Shown here: piece by piece, positions 32,346-41,770 of the stretch
Position numbering within the stretch: position 1 is the first letter of the stretch
Layout of the letters: the number at the start of each line of letters is the position of its first letter
DNA from: Muribaculaceae bacterium
GTDB lineage: Bacteria; Bacteroidota; Bacteroidia; Bacteroidales; Muribaculaceae
DNA: 55,766 nucleotides
Reading direction: 5' to 3'
Assembly (NCBI GenBank): GCA_029057985.1
Contig: JAIDYR010000114.1
Span: forward strand, 1 to 55,766
Notes under the pieces: model-generated
The model's database searches: none
Seen by the model: the letters and a program-made list of their open reading frames with translations, nothing else
Told to the model about the DNA's origin: nothing
Program-made: the position numbers and the translations under genes

Positions 32346-34307
32346 TCAGAAGAGTATTTGCACTGTGCCGCTTAGCGTCAGGCCTTCCGAGGGGAGGAGG
32401 GGTAGGATTTGCTCCCGGCGGTTGAGTATATTTTTAGCCTCTACTCCGAGAGTGAGATCCTTGATACTCCCGAGATTGGAGAAAGTATAGCAGACCCGGG
32501 CGTTGAGGCGAGTGATATCGGGGAGACGCAGCATTGCGGGATTCTGCCGGTCGGTTTCTTGCGGATCAGGAGTGACCGCAGGCCCCGGCACGGAGGGCGA
32601 CGGAGTCGTCGGGCTGACCGACGGACCTCCGGCAGATGTGCGGGTAATAGAAGACTCGACGACGGGAGTCGTGAAATTGCGCACTCCGCGGTATTCGTAG
32701 CTGACACCGAGGGTCAGAGCCTTTAGCGGATGAACGTCAAGTCGGGGAGTCAGAATCCAGCGAGGGCGGTCGTCGCCGTTAAAGATACCTTTAGTTGCGC
32801 TTTGCGGAGCATATTGCAGTTTAGCTTCTGCATCGAGAATATTTCCGGCCTGATAGCGGATGGCCGCATCGAAATAAATACCTTTCAGATTATAGCGGGC
32901 GGCGCCGAGTCCGAAAGTTGCCGTCATATCTTCCGGGACGGAGATTTCTGAGGCAAGCCGGGTTGGCATACCGTAGAGTAAGGGGATGGTCCATCCGAGT
33001 CCGGCCACATTCCGAGTGATGCGGTATCCGACGTTGGCTTTGATTTCAGCTCCGCTGAAAGGTTTCAGGCTAAATCCGGCCTTAGCATCAATTGGAATGT
33101 AGACCGGGGTCGACGACTGCAGCTGAGGATAGCAATATAAGCTTTGGTCGGCGAGATATGCCAGAGTCTGGAGTTGCTGCCCTCCGGAAGCATGAATCCA
33201 TGCCGCGAAGCGCGATCCGGTAAAGTCAAAACGCACGTCGGGCGATACATGGAATACGGAATAATGTCCGGTTGGATCGGTCGGGTCGCATCCGTCGGCG
33301 TTGAAGGTCATGTCGACGTTGACTCCTGCCCGCAGACTGACATGAGAGTTTGCCCAACTGTAGTGCGGTGTCAGACGCAGATTGCCGTAAGCTTCCGGGA
33401 AATTATTTTCAGAGGAATCAAAATCCGATAAATCAATTTTATCGGAATGATTTCCATATAATTCCCATTGAAGGATGCCGTCAATTCCGATGAGAGAGGT
33501 CGGGCGAGTGAAATCTGCGGATTTCTGACCAAGCAGATGTTGATAGCCGCCTGTCAATTCTATGGTTGTCTCCCGAGTGGCGGTCCGGAAAGCGAAATGG
33601 CGCATTCCCAAGGCTAAATTCCAATGGTTGCGGGAAGAAGTATAGGTCTGCGACGACGAATCGTCAGAGATTCCGATTCTCACTGACAGATCATTTAGTG
33701 TCTGAGTCAAAAAATCGGGATAATCGGCAGCGATTACGGAAGATGTCGCGTCGCGGTCGCCGTAATAATTGAAGTAACCGAAGTGATAGCGCATCCCGAT
33801 ATCAAGGCGTCCGAAGTCGCTAAGGCGTCGCGACCAATCGGCGCCGATTACTTCCTGATAAGAGAATCGTTTCCAATCAATGCCGATATCGGAAAGAGGT
33901 CGCCAGAGAGAAGTGGAATTATGTCGGAGCCAAAAATTGAGGGATTGCTCCGGAGAGACGATTACCGCATAACCCGCTTTCAGGTCGGCATTCAGAAATG
34001 AGCCCATCGACAGATTAAGATAACCGCGCGGTAAAGAGGCGGGGCGGTTGGCACCGAAATTAGTGGAGGGAATCGGGATAGGATAAGGCACGAAGTCAAC
34101 CGCGACCCCTTCGGAAGAATATGACAGGTCGCTTTTCGGCGCCGTCAGACGCATACGGGAAGGGAGACGTCCTAATTTATCCGGATGAAGGATTTCCTTC
34201 TCATATTGGCCCTCGACCTCGACCGACTCTTTTAGTTGGGCTGAGGCGGCGACGGGGAATCCTGCAGTGGCTAAGACCGCTAATATATATGTGAGATATG
34301 ATTTCAT
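32346..34307 (-). CDS. Outer-membrane beta-barrel protein
   Basis: A 653-aa outer-membrane protein. A signal peptide (SYLTYILAVLATAGFPVAASA) is followed by a short plug-less region and many amphipathic strands (for example YLNLSMGSFLNADLKAGYAVI), ending in an aromatic C-terminal strand GLTLSGTVQILF. It resembles the barrel of TonB-dependent receptors without a plug. Near residues 560-595 is a loop rich in Pro, Ser and Thr (SVSPTTPSPSVPGPAVTPDP). It follows the TPR gene after 28 nt, suggesting a two-gene unit in which the TPR protein works with the barrel. Confidence 0.75.
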   Translation of the reverse strand: MKSYLTYILAVLATAGFPVAASAQLKESVEVEGQYEKEILHPDKLGRLPSRMRLTAPKSDLSYSSEGVAVDFVPYPIPIPSTNFGANRPASLPRGYLNLSMGSFLNADLKAGYAVIVSPEQSLNFWLRHNSTSLWRPLSDIGIDWKRFSYQEVIGADWSRRLSDFGRLDIGMRYHFGYFNYYGDRDATSSVIAADYPDFLTQTLNDLSVRIGISDDSSSQTYTSSRNHWNLALGMRHFAFRTATRETTIELTGGYQHLLGQKSADFTRPTSLIGIDGILQWELYGNHSDKIDLSDFDSSENNFPEAYGNLRLTPHYSWANSHVSLRAGVNVDMTFNADGCDPTDPTGHYSVFHVSPDVRFDFTGSRFAAWIHASGGQQLQTLAYLADQSLYCYPQLQSSTPVYIPIDAKAGFSLKPFSGAEIKANVGYRITRNVAGLGWTIPLLYGMPTRLASEISVPEDMTATFGLGAARYNLKGIYFDAAIRYQAGNILDAEAKLQYAPQSATKGIFNGDDRPRWILTPRLDVHPLKALTLGVSYEYRGVRNFTTPVVESSITRTSAGGPSVSPTTPSPSVPGPAVTPDPQETDRQNPAMLRLPDITRLNARVCYTFSNLGSIKDLTLGVEAKNILNRREQILPLLPSEGLTLSGTVQILF

Positions 34308-34335
34308 TTTTTTTTAACTCTAAATTTCTGAGTTA

Positions 34336-37257
34336 TTATTTGAGTCGCCGCTCTATGGCGTTGCGGATGTCAGCTTCTTTACCCGGATAATTTCGCTTGA
34401 GGCTCTGAAGGTATTCCCGGGCCATATAGTTGTCTCCTTTGGCAGTATATGCGTCGGCCATGACGATGAATCCGCGGGCCACCCAATATTGTCGGTCGGA
34501 GCCTGCCGAGGTAAAATCCTCCATGAGCGACAGAGCTTCGTCATAGCGTCCGTGCTTGAGAAGATATTCGCCGAGAGTCACCGCGCTGCGTGCGCCGAAT
34601 TCAGAGAATGGATTGGCACTCAGACGCCGCAGGGTCTTTTCGGCTTCGGAGCGTTCGGCGGAGTTCTTGCTCGCCAGCATTGACTCCGTCAGATAGAACT
34701 CCGCTTCCTCAAGAGCATCGGAAGAGGCGCCTCCTGCATTGATTATTCGTCGGGCATAGTCACCTCGCACACCGATATTGTCGGCCGTACGCATTATCCC
34801 GATGTAGGCTTCGACAGCATACTCAGCGCCTCCGCGATTTTCGAGTTCGCGATAGGCATCAAGGGCCTTTGAGCGATCGCCGGCCTCATAATAATGGCGG
34901 GCCAGCAGCGACCAGGCATCGCGGGCGTGGGGCCCGTCGGGGAAATCCTTAAGATATTTCAACAGAGGAGCTGTCGAGGAGGGATAATTCAGATATTGAC
35001 GCTCTGCGGCATTGAATGCCAATGATTCCATTTCGGCTCCATTCAGAGAGAATCCCGGAATTGAGTGCAGGAATTGAGCATAGGAGGCGAGTTGGCCTGT
35101 CTCGGCATAATAATCCTTCAGGGCTGCATCTGCCAGAGCCGCTTCGTGAGAAGAAGGCCAGCGGCGTAGTATTTCCTTATAAGCTTCCGCTCCCTCTTCT
35201 TTATCTCCGGCCTCCATAAGGGAAGAAGCCAGGCCGAGCTGAGCCCTCGGAGCCGATGCATCATGCGGATACTTACGGAGCATTCTGGAGTAAGCGTCGG
35301 CGGCCTCCTTATGTCGGCCCGCCGCTACGTAAGTGTCGGCCAATTCATTGAGGGCGTTTGTCATCCAGGGGGAATCGCTGAATTCGCTTTCAAGGTGGCG
35401 CAGCTCCTGAATCTTTCCATTGATATCCCCGTTGATGCCGAGAATCTGCGCGTAGCGGTAAGTGGCGTAATCTGCGCCGTGGCCTCCCGAACGCAGAGAA
35501 GCGAAGTCAGCCATGGCTTCCGAATACTTTCCGGCGTAATATTTGCAGTCGGCCAGTCGCAGTCGGGTATCCCTGCGGATTTCTTCCGGGATATCAAGAG
35601 AGGAAGAGAGCAGAGAATTAAAAGTGGCGGAGGCATCTGCAAATCTATTCTGCATCATCTGAGAATATCCCAGATTATATCTTGCATGGAGAGCGTTGTC
35701 GGGATTCTTTTCGGCAGCCAGGGAAGACGAATATTCCTTCTCGGCCTGCTTATAGCGGCCCAGATCATATAGGGCGTCTCCCAGCCAGATGCGTGCCTGA
35801 TTGCGCACTTTTTCATCGACTCCTGTCATATCCGTACACTTCTCCAGAAGTTCGGCTGCTCTCTGCGAATGTCCTGCGGAGAGTTCCGAAGTTCCGGCCG
35901 AATAAAGGATCATCTGAAGAAGGGCCCGGTCTTCTTTGGAGGGGTGCTTTATTCGCTCGGCTATGCGCAGAGCATTATCGAAATCTCCATTATTGTAATA
36001 AAGTGTGGCAAGATGATGCTCGATGACGGGTGCGTAACGCGAATTTGGATAATTGCGGATGAATTCCTCAAGAAGTTCGACGTTGGAATCAAACGGGATA
36101 TTACCGCCGTGGGCACGCGCTGTCACATAGTTATATAGAGCCGCCTCTGCCACTTTATTGTCATAATTCATCCTGTAGGCGCGCTCGAAATTCATAGCGG
36201 CCGCAGAGTCCTCCCCGCGACGGGCAGCAATCTGTCCTAAATAGAGCGATGCGCCTTGTCCGATGGCATCATGATCGGAGGCTACTTTGGAGAAATTCTC
36301 TTCAGCGGCGGATAGCCGGCCTTCATCATATTGGCAGACACCCAGTGCATACAGAGCATCATGCGCGGCAGCCTCTTTCTCATCCTGCGCATAGCGTAGC
36401 AGGATGGGGAGCGCCTTTTTATAGTCGCCCGACTCATACAGGCTCATCCCCAGAATCCGCCGGGTAGATGAAGCCAGATCATGATTCAGATTGAATTTAA
36501 GCAAATCCGATGCCATGTGTGCTGTCTCGATCCATTTGCCCTGACGGAAAAGCAGTTGGGCTATGTAATAATCCGGGCAAAGTTCGGCCGACTGATCGGA
36601 AGATTCCGCTACTTCGCGAAATAACTCCATCGCCTTGGCATCTTCGCCGTCTACATAATAAATATAGCCATCATAATACTTTGCCTGCACTGCAAACTCC
36701 TTCGATCTCTCAATCTCCCGCAGCAAAGGCCGCGCCTCCGTATAGAATCCGCATTTGATAAGACAAAGCGCTTCACGATATTTATAAAGATTCTTTTGGG
36801 AAGAATTGAGCACGTCGGAATCCAGAGCGCGGTATCTTTCCAGCGCTTCACTCCAGTCATGGGCAAAGAAGAAGAAATCCGCGCGCAGCAATTTTGCTTC
36901 GAGAGACTGCGAAGCGGCGGGATATTGAGATATAAAATCGTCAAGTATTTCCAGAGCTGCCGGATCGGAAGTCTCGTAGAAAGACCTGCCTAAAAGATAA
37001 AGAAATTTCTGCGACTCAGAATCTGACAGAGGCAATTCTTGGGCCGTGATCATGGCTTTAAGCTCGTCGATGACGCCGCGGAAATTATTTTGCGCATCAA
37101 GACGCCGGGCCTGTTCAAGGCGAGATCCCAGAGTAGCCGAGGCTTCGGCCCATGGGCCGGATGTCACTGTTGCGGCGGGATCCGCTGCAGGATATCGTGC
37201 GCTCATCGTCAGGAAGGTCGCCGACAACAGGAGAGAATGAAGATATCGTGGTTTCAA
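34336..37257 (-). CDS. Large TPR-repeat protein, exported
   Basis: A 973-aa protein built of tetratricopeptide-type helix pairs throughout, for example ALYALGVCQYDEGRLSAAEENF and ARYNLGYSQMMQNRFADASATF. The N-terminus (RYLHSLLLSATFLTM) looks like a signal peptide. The start is TTG at 37257: the next upstream codons reach a stop, and the first ATG (residue 18) would remove the signal. TPR scaffolds bind partner proteins; the barrel gene 28 nt downstream is the likely partner. A short motif AACCACGAAGTT abuts the start. Confidence 0.75.
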   Translation of the reverse strand: MKPRYLHSLLLSATFLTMSARYPAADPAATVTSGPWAEASATLGSRLEQARRLDAQNNFRGVIDELKAMITAQELPLSDSESQKFLYLLGRSFYETSDPAALEILDDFISQYPAASQSLEAKLLRADFFFFAHDWSEALERYRALDSDVLNSSQKNLYKYREALCLIKCGFYTEARPLLREIERSKEFAVQAKYYDGYIYYVDGEDAKAMELFREVAESSDQSAELCPDYYIAQLLFRQGKWIETAHMASDLLKFNLNHDLASSTRRILGMSLYESGDYKKALPILLRYAQDEKEAAAHDALYALGVCQYDEGRLSAAEENFSKVASDHDAIGQGASLYLGQIAARRGEDSAAAMNFERAYRMNYDNKVAEAALYNYVTARAHGGNIPFDSNVELLEEFIRNYPNSRYAPVIEHHLATLYYNNGDFDNALRIAERIKHPSKEDRALLQMILYSAGTSELSAGHSQRAAELLEKCTDMTGVDEKVRNQARIWLGDALYDLGRYKQAEKEYSSSLAAEKNPDNALHARYNLGYSQMMQNRFADASATFNSLLSSSLDIPEEIRRDTRLRLADCKYYAGKYSEAMADFASLRSGGHGADYATYRYAQILGINGDINGKIQELRHLESEFSDSPWMTNALNELADTYVAAGRHKEAADAYSRMLRKYPHDASAPRAQLGLASSLMEAGDKEEGAEAYKEILRRWPSSHEAALADAALKDYYAETGQLASYAQFLHSIPGFSLNGAEMESLAFNAAERQYLNYPSSTAPLLKYLKDFPDGPHARDAWSLLARHYYEAGDRSKALDAYRELENRGGAEYAVEAYIGIMRTADNIGVRGDYARRIINAGGASSDALEEAEFYLTESMLASKNSAERSEAEKTLRRLSANPFSEFGARSAVTLGEYLLKHGRYDEALSLMEDFTSAGSDRQYWVARGFIVMADAYTAKGDNYMAREYLQSLKRNYPGKEADIRNAIERRLK

Positions 37258-37323
37258 TTTAACTTCGTGGTTATATGGTTATGGCGGTACAGCCACCGAG
37301 AGAGACAAATTATATTCCGAGGA

Positions 37324-37331
37324 CAAAATTA
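37324..37331 (-). promoter_or_regulatory. -7 box upstream of the TPR gene
   Basis: TAATTTTG on the minus strand is a perfect TAnnTTTG, about 67 nt before the TTG start. No TTTG lies at the expected distance, so the call is weak. Confidence 0.35.
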
Positions 37332-37402
37332 TCCAAAATCCCAAATCTCTAACTCCTAATAATTTATCCCTTAATTCCTCTTCCTAACTCTAAATTTATT
37401 CC

Positions 37403-38497
37403 TTAACTCAAAGCTTTCCCTTTAACTCCTAAGACAACATCTACAATTCGGCGGGGAGAGATGCCGCGGAGGCAATGATAGTCGCCACGATGGCATTTTT
37501 TATTGCCGAAGACGGAGCATGGCCGGCAGGTCATGTCGAGCTGGAGGATGTCGTGGTCGGAGACGTTGCGCGGCCGGAATCCGCAATAGGGATGAGTGGC
37601 TCCCCAGATGGAGACTGTGCGTGTGCCCGCAAGTGAGGCGAGATGCATATTGGCTGAATCCATCGACAGCATGACGTCACATTCGGAGATAAGGGCCAGT
37701 TCGGCCGGAAGACCACTCTTTTCAGCAGCCATATTTATGACTCTTTCAGATTGGTCTTCTGAGAGATTACTTCTCCATTGCTCGATTATCGCCTTTTCCT
37801 TGTCGCCGAATCCGAAGATATAAATTTTTACTTCCGGATGACTGATAAGTTCGGCTATCACCTTCTCCATCAGATCATAGGGATAAATTTTACCTTCGTG
37901 GGCGGCAAAAGGAGCTATTGCAACCTTATATTCGCCGGCTTCTTCCTTTTTCCCCGGAGTTCGGGAGTCGCGGCCCTTATCGGGGAAAATAGAGGTGAAT
38001 TTTCCTGCGCCGGGGGCTCCGACAGCTGCCAGAGTGTCGGCATAGCGTTCACTCATAGGAGTCAGCGGCACGAGATGCTTCCGCAGTTTGCGGGTCAGCC
38101 GGCGGCGAGCGGCTCGACCTTTATCTACTTTGGCGATTCTGACTCCTCCTTGCAGACGAAAAAGCAGACGCAGGATCTGCGTGCGGAGCACGTCATGCAG
38201 ATCGGCGTAGGCCGTAATGTCATACGCTTTCCGCAATTCGCGGTGAAGGCGACGCAACCCTCCGAGTCCGTGATAATCAGACGTGTCGATTGGATGAATT
38301 ACGAGGTTGGCCGGAGGATTGATGAAGAGAGAGGCCGGATGGCAGCGAGTCAGCAGAATGAATCGTCGTGAGGGGTTGGAGAGGCATGCGTCATAGATAG
38401 GCGCGAGTGTCATGGCGACATCCCCGAGTGCCGAAAACCGACTGATGAGGATGTCGCCTGAAGAGTTATTGTCTATTTTTTCAGATCGCGGAGACAC
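37403..38497 (-). CDS. Glycosyltransferase family 9 (heptosyltransferase-like)
   Basis: A 364-aa GT-B fold enzyme of the GT9 family, which adds sugars to LPS core or related glycans. Features are ILISRFSALGDVAMTLAPIYDA at the N-terminus, VAIAPFAAHEGKIYP in the C-domain, and the donor-site block MLSMDSANMHLASLAGTRTVSIWGATHPYCGF. A four-Cys patch (CRPCSVFGNKKC) occurs near the end. The start is GTG at 38497. It is paired with the upstream DUF4254 gene (42-nt gap), a pairing seen in other Bacteroidota. Confidence 0.9.
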   Translation of the reverse strand: MSPRSEKIDNNSSGDILISRFSALGDVAMTLAPIYDACLSNPSRRFILLTRCHPASLFINPPANLVIHPIDTSDYHGLGGLRRLHRELRKAYDITAYADLHDVLRTQILRLLFRLQGGVRIAKVDKGRAARRRLTRKLRKHLVPLTPMSERYADTLAAVGAPGAGKFTSIFPDKGRDSRTPGKKEEAGEYKVAIAPFAAHEGKIYPYDLMEKVIAELISHPEVKIYIFGFGDKEKAIIEQWRSNLSEDQSERVINMAAEKSGLPAELALISECDVMLSMDSANMHLASLAGTRTVSIWGATHPYCGFRPRNVSDHDILQLDMTCRPCSVFGNKKCHRGDYHCLRGISPRRIVDVVLGVKGKALS

Positions 38498-38539
38498 GTG
38501 AAAAAATCTAAGTTTCGCTTGCGAAAGTTTACTATGGAT

Positions 38540-39142
38540 TTATTTTTTATAGAGTACGGGATTAGTCGCGGGGTCATTATACATTTTCATCTGTCGATAG
38601 ACTTTCATGTATTTGCGGCCTGCGGCGATATCGTCAAAGAGGGCATCGATAGCCATGATGAGGTCGCTGCGCTGTTCAAGCAGGACGTCGAGTTTTGCCC
38701 TGCATTTCGCCTTATGTTCAGCCGAGGCATCGCTGCGTTCGGTCTCTTCCTGCATATGCCATATCTTAAGAGCCAGAATTGAGAGGCGATCGAGAGCCCA
38801 AGCGGGTGACTCAGTGTTGATTGTGGCGTCGGGCAAAGGAATGACGTCGGCATACTGGACATCGCGCAGATAGGAGTCGAGTTGTTCGACCATATCGGTG
38901 CGCACCTGATTTGACCTGTCGATGCGGCGTTTCAGGGCCAATGCCGCGACGGGGTCGATCTGAGGATCACGAATAATATCCTCCAGATGCCACTGCACGG
39001 CATCCACCCAGTTTTTCTCATATAGGGTAGCTTCGATAGAATCCGCCGGATAGGGATTTTCAACAGGAAAATCTATATCATCATGGATATGGTAATCCTT
39101 GACGGATCGCTCGAATATATCGTAAGATTCTTTAGCAGTCAC
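38540..39142 (-). CDS. DUF4254-family protein
   Basis: A 200-aa helical protein of the DUF4254 family (PF14063), function unknown. Conserved segments are YEKNWVDAVQWHLEDIIRDPQIDP, RIDRSNQVRTDMVEQLDSYL and LSILALKIWHMQEET. It lies upstream of the GT9 gene on the same strand and is probably an accessory of that glycan step. Its leader carries the motif AATAACCACGAAGTT at 39162-39176. Confidence 0.8.
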   Translation of the reverse strand: MTAKESYDIFERSVKDYHIHDDIDFPVENPYPADSIEATLYEKNWVDAVQWHLEDIIRDPQIDPVAALALKRRIDRSNQVRTDMVEQLDSYLRDVQYADVIPLPDATINTESPAWALDRLSILALKIWHMQEETERSDASAEHKAKCRAKLDVLLEQRSDLIMAIDALFDDIAAGRKYMKVYRQMKMYNDPATNPVLYKK

Positions 39143-39218
39143 AGAGTTATTCGGTTTTAGTAAACTTCGTGGTTATTCGGTTATGCCGAAACGAAGTCTC
39201 TTAATTATTAACTATTAA

Positions 39219-40613
39219 TTAATTCCTCGGGGCGCCAAGATATTCGTCGATGGCTGCTGCTGCTTTACGCCCTGCTCCCATGGCGAGGATTACGGTCGCG
39301 GCGCCTGTCACGGCGTCGCCTCCGGCGAATACTCCGGGGCGACTCGTGCGCCCTTCCTCATCGGCCACGATGCAGCCGCGGCGATTAGTCTCAAGCCCTT
39401 TTGTAGTAGACTTGATCAGAGGATTTGGGCTCGTGCCGAGTGCCATAATTACAACGTCGCAATCAATGCGGAAATTGCTTCCCTCCTTGACAATCGGCGA
39501 GCGACGGCCGGAAGCATCGGGTTCGCCAAGCTCCATCTCGACACATTCGATACCTTCGACCTGCCCCGCTTCATTTCCGATTATGCGCACGGGATTTGTC
39601 AGCATCTTGAACTCGATGCCTTCCTGTTTGGCATGATGCACCTCCTCCACTCGCGCCGGAAGTTCAGCTTCAGAACGGCGATAGACGATGATAGCTTCCG
39701 CGCCGAGGCGTTTCGCAGTGCGGACCGCATCCATAGCTACGTTGCCCCCTCCTACTATGACAGCGCGCCGGCCTGCGAAGATGGGAGTGTCGTATTCTTC
39801 GTCGTAGGCGTGCATGAGATTGGTGCGGGTAAGGAATTCATTGGCAGAGAAGACGCCGTTAAGATTCTCTCCTTCGATGCCCATAAACCGGGGCAGTCCG
39901 GCGCCTGATCCTACAAATACGGCATCAAATCCCTGCTTGTCGAGAAGATCATCGACTGTCATTGTCCGCCCGATGATGACGTCAGTCTCGATCTCTACGC
40001 CGAGACGCTTTACGGCTTCCACTTCCTTAGCTACGATTCTCTGCTTTGGGAGTCGGAATTCCGGGATTCCATAGACAAGGACCCCTCCGACTTCATGGAG
40101 CGCCTCGAAGATTTTGACCTCATATCCCATTCGGGCAAGGTCAGAAGCGCAGGCCAATCCCGCCGGGCCGCTGCCTACGATAGCGACCTTCTTGCCGTTG
40201 CGTGCCGGGAGTTCTGCTTTCTGCTCGTCGGCATGGGCAATGGCCCAGTCGCCGACATAGCGTTCGAGCTTGCCGATGCTGACCGGCTCGAACTTGATGC
40301 CCAGTACGCAGGCTCCTTCACATTGGCTCTCCTGCGGGCATACACGTCCGCAGACCGAGGGCAGACTGCTGTCGGCAGCTATGACGGCGGCTGCGCCGGC
40401 AGTGTCTCCGGCAGCTACGCGGGCGATGAAGCCCGGAATATCAACATGGACAGGACATTTCGCCTGGCAGTGCGGCACCTTGCAATTCAGGCAGCGGGAG
40501 GCTTCAAGTTCGGCCTCCTCCCGGTCATAGCCGAGGCAGACCTCTTCAAAATTATGTGAGCGTACCTCCGGATCCTGTTCGCGTACCGGAGTGCGGGGTA
40601 TTCTATTAGCCAT
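39219..40613 (-). CDS. nfnB: NfnB-type (glutamate synthase small-subunit-like) NADPH-binding flavoprotein
   Basis: A 464-aa protein. The N-terminal Fe-S region is CLNCKVPHCQAKCPVHVDIPGF with CGRVCPQESQCEGACVLG. The first FAD site is VAIVGSGPAGLACASDL, and the NADPH site is AVIVGGGNVAMDAVRTAKRLG. It could be read as GltD, but the partner gene is a FAD/[2Fe-2S] protein rather than a glutamate synthase large subunit, so NfnB of the bifurcating NADH-ferredoxin:NADP+ oxidoreductase fits better. The ATG at 40613 overlaps the previous gene by 8 nt. Confidence 0.88.
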   Translation of the reverse strand: MANRIPRTPVREQDPEVRSHNFEEVCLGYDREEAELEASRCLNCKVPHCQAKCPVHVDIPGFIARVAAGDTAGAAAVIAADSSLPSVCGRVCPQESQCEGACVLGIKFEPVSIGKLERYVGDWAIAHADEQKAELPARNGKKVAIVGSGPAGLACASDLARMGYEVKIFEALHEVGGVLVYGIPEFRLPKQRIVAKEVEAVKRLGVEIETDVIIGRTMTVDDLLDKQGFDAVFVGSGAGLPRFMGIEGENLNGVFSANEFLTRTNLMHAYDEEYDTPIFAGRRAVIVGGGNVAMDAVRTAKRLGAEAIIVYRRSEAELPARVEEVHHAKQEGIEFKMLTNPVRIIGNEAGQVEGIECVEMELGEPDASGRRSPIVKEGSNFRIDCDVVIMALGTSPNPLIKSTTKGLETNRRGCIVADEEGRTSRPGVFAGGDAVTGAATVILAMGAGRKAAAAIDEYLGAPRN

Positions 40614-41460
40614 GGCAGCTGCATTTATGAGTTTCAGGGTTATTCTTGGGATTGTTGCGGTACATGTTCTGGCGCCGCATCGCCTCGTCGAAGTCGACCT
40701 TATGTCCGTCAAATTCCGGACCTTCGACACACGTGAACTTCGTCTCGCCGCCGACCGATACGCGGCAAGCGCCGCACATTCCGGTTCCGTCGACCATCAG
40801 GGCATTCAGGGAGACCATCGTAGGAATATTGTAGTCCTTGGTGGTCATGGCAGCGAATTTCATCATTATCATGGGGCCTATGATGACGCAATGGTCAAAG
40901 TGATATCCCTCATCGTCGATAAGATGCTTCATTAGTCCGGTGACCATTCCGTGGTAGCCCGCGGATCCGTCATCGGTTGCGAGATGGACGTTGGCTACTT
41001 TCTTCATTTCGTCGACATACGTGAAAAGATCCTTCGTGCGGGCGCCGATGATGACGTCGGGAGTGATGCCATGCTCGTGGAGCCATTTAGCCTGAGGATA
41101 GACGGGCGCTGTCCCGACTCCTCCGGCCACGAACAGGATCTTCATCTTCTTCAGTTCCTCTTCAGGTATTTCCAGCAGGTCGGAAGGCATTCCGAGGGGT
41201 CCGGCGAAATCCAGAAAAGCATCCCCCTCCTGAAGAGAATTTATCTTTTGCGATGAGATTCCTACGGATTGAGTGACGATAGTGACGGTCCCTTCTTCGG
41301 GATCATAGTCGCAGATTGTAAGAGGGATGCGCTCGCCGTGATCGTCGACACGGACGATGACAAATTGCCCGGGTTTAGCCGATTCGGCCACTCTCGGGGC
41401 GAGCACTTTCATCTCCGTGATGTTGGGCGCGAGTTCGCGCCGGCGTGTGATTTTATACAT
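40606..41460 (-). CDS. nfnA: NfnA-type FAD/[2Fe-2S] subunit (sulfide/dihydroorotate dehydrogenase-like)
   Basis: A 284-aa flavoprotein. FAD-binding features are GQFVIVRVDDHGERIPLTICDY and the NAD-site ILFVAGGVGTAPVYPQAKWL. The C-terminal [2Fe-2S] ligands lie in GTGMCGACRVSVGGETKFTC. With the overlapping nfnB it should couple reduced ferredoxin plus NADH to NADPH. The ATG at 41460 is chosen because earlier residues are not family-like. A perfect promoter lies at 41573-41604. Confidence 0.88.
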   Translation of the reverse strand: MYKITRRRELAPNITEMKVLAPRVAESAKPGQFVIVRVDDHGERIPLTICDYDPEEGTVTIVTQSVGISSQKINSLQEGDAFLDFAGPLGMPSDLLEIPEEELKKMKILFVAGGVGTAPVYPQAKWLHEHGITPDVIIGARTKDLFTYVDEMKKVANVHLATDDGSAGYHGMVTGLMKHLIDDEGYHFDHCVIIGPMIMMKFAAMTTKDYNIPTMVSLNALMVDGTGMCGACRVSVGGETKFTCVEGPEFDGHKVDFDEAMRRQNMYRNNPKNNPETHKCSCHG

Positions 41461-41572
41461 GATGTCAGATTTTACATAATCTTGCTGAATCCTATCCCTA
41501 TCTCCGGGTCTCCTTGAGTCTGAAATGGGCTCAGAAGAGGGCAAAATACGGAATAGAGTCAGAAATTTTCCT

Positions 41573-41604
41573 CAAAAATACGATAAATTTGTCATTTACA
41601 CAAA
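41573..41604 (-). promoter_or_regulatory. nfnAB promoter, overlapping the divergent yqeY promoter
   Basis: Minus strand TTTG (41604-41601), 20 nt, TATTTTTG (41580-41573), both perfect. Start expected near 41566, about 105 nt before nfnA. It is interleaved with the plus-strand promoter at 41588-41619. Confidence 0.75.
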
Positions 41605-41619
41605 TTTAAATTATATTTG
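41588..41619 (+). promoter_or_regulatory. yqeY promoter
   Basis: TTTG at 41588-41591, 20 nt, TATATTTG at 41612-41619, both perfect. The leader of about 145 nt contains the 14-bp palindrome GCTCCCGCGGGAGC (41641-41654 region). Confidence 0.8.
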
Positions 41620-41770
41620 CAGTTATTATTGTCGCTACGCGCGCTCCCGCGGGAGCTGACGCGAGGGTCGATATTTTTCGACCTGAAGGCGAATGAATAA
41701 TGCAACTAATTGAATAATAAAAAAATAAGGGCATCAACCTCTGTGCTGACGCCAAAACAGATAGAAAGAA

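Noticed and set aside
39219-40613. GltD (glutamate synthase small subunit)
   Set aside because: No glutamate synthase large subunit nearby; the overlapping partner is an NfnA-type flavoprotein, so NfnB is preferred, though the family resemblance remains.
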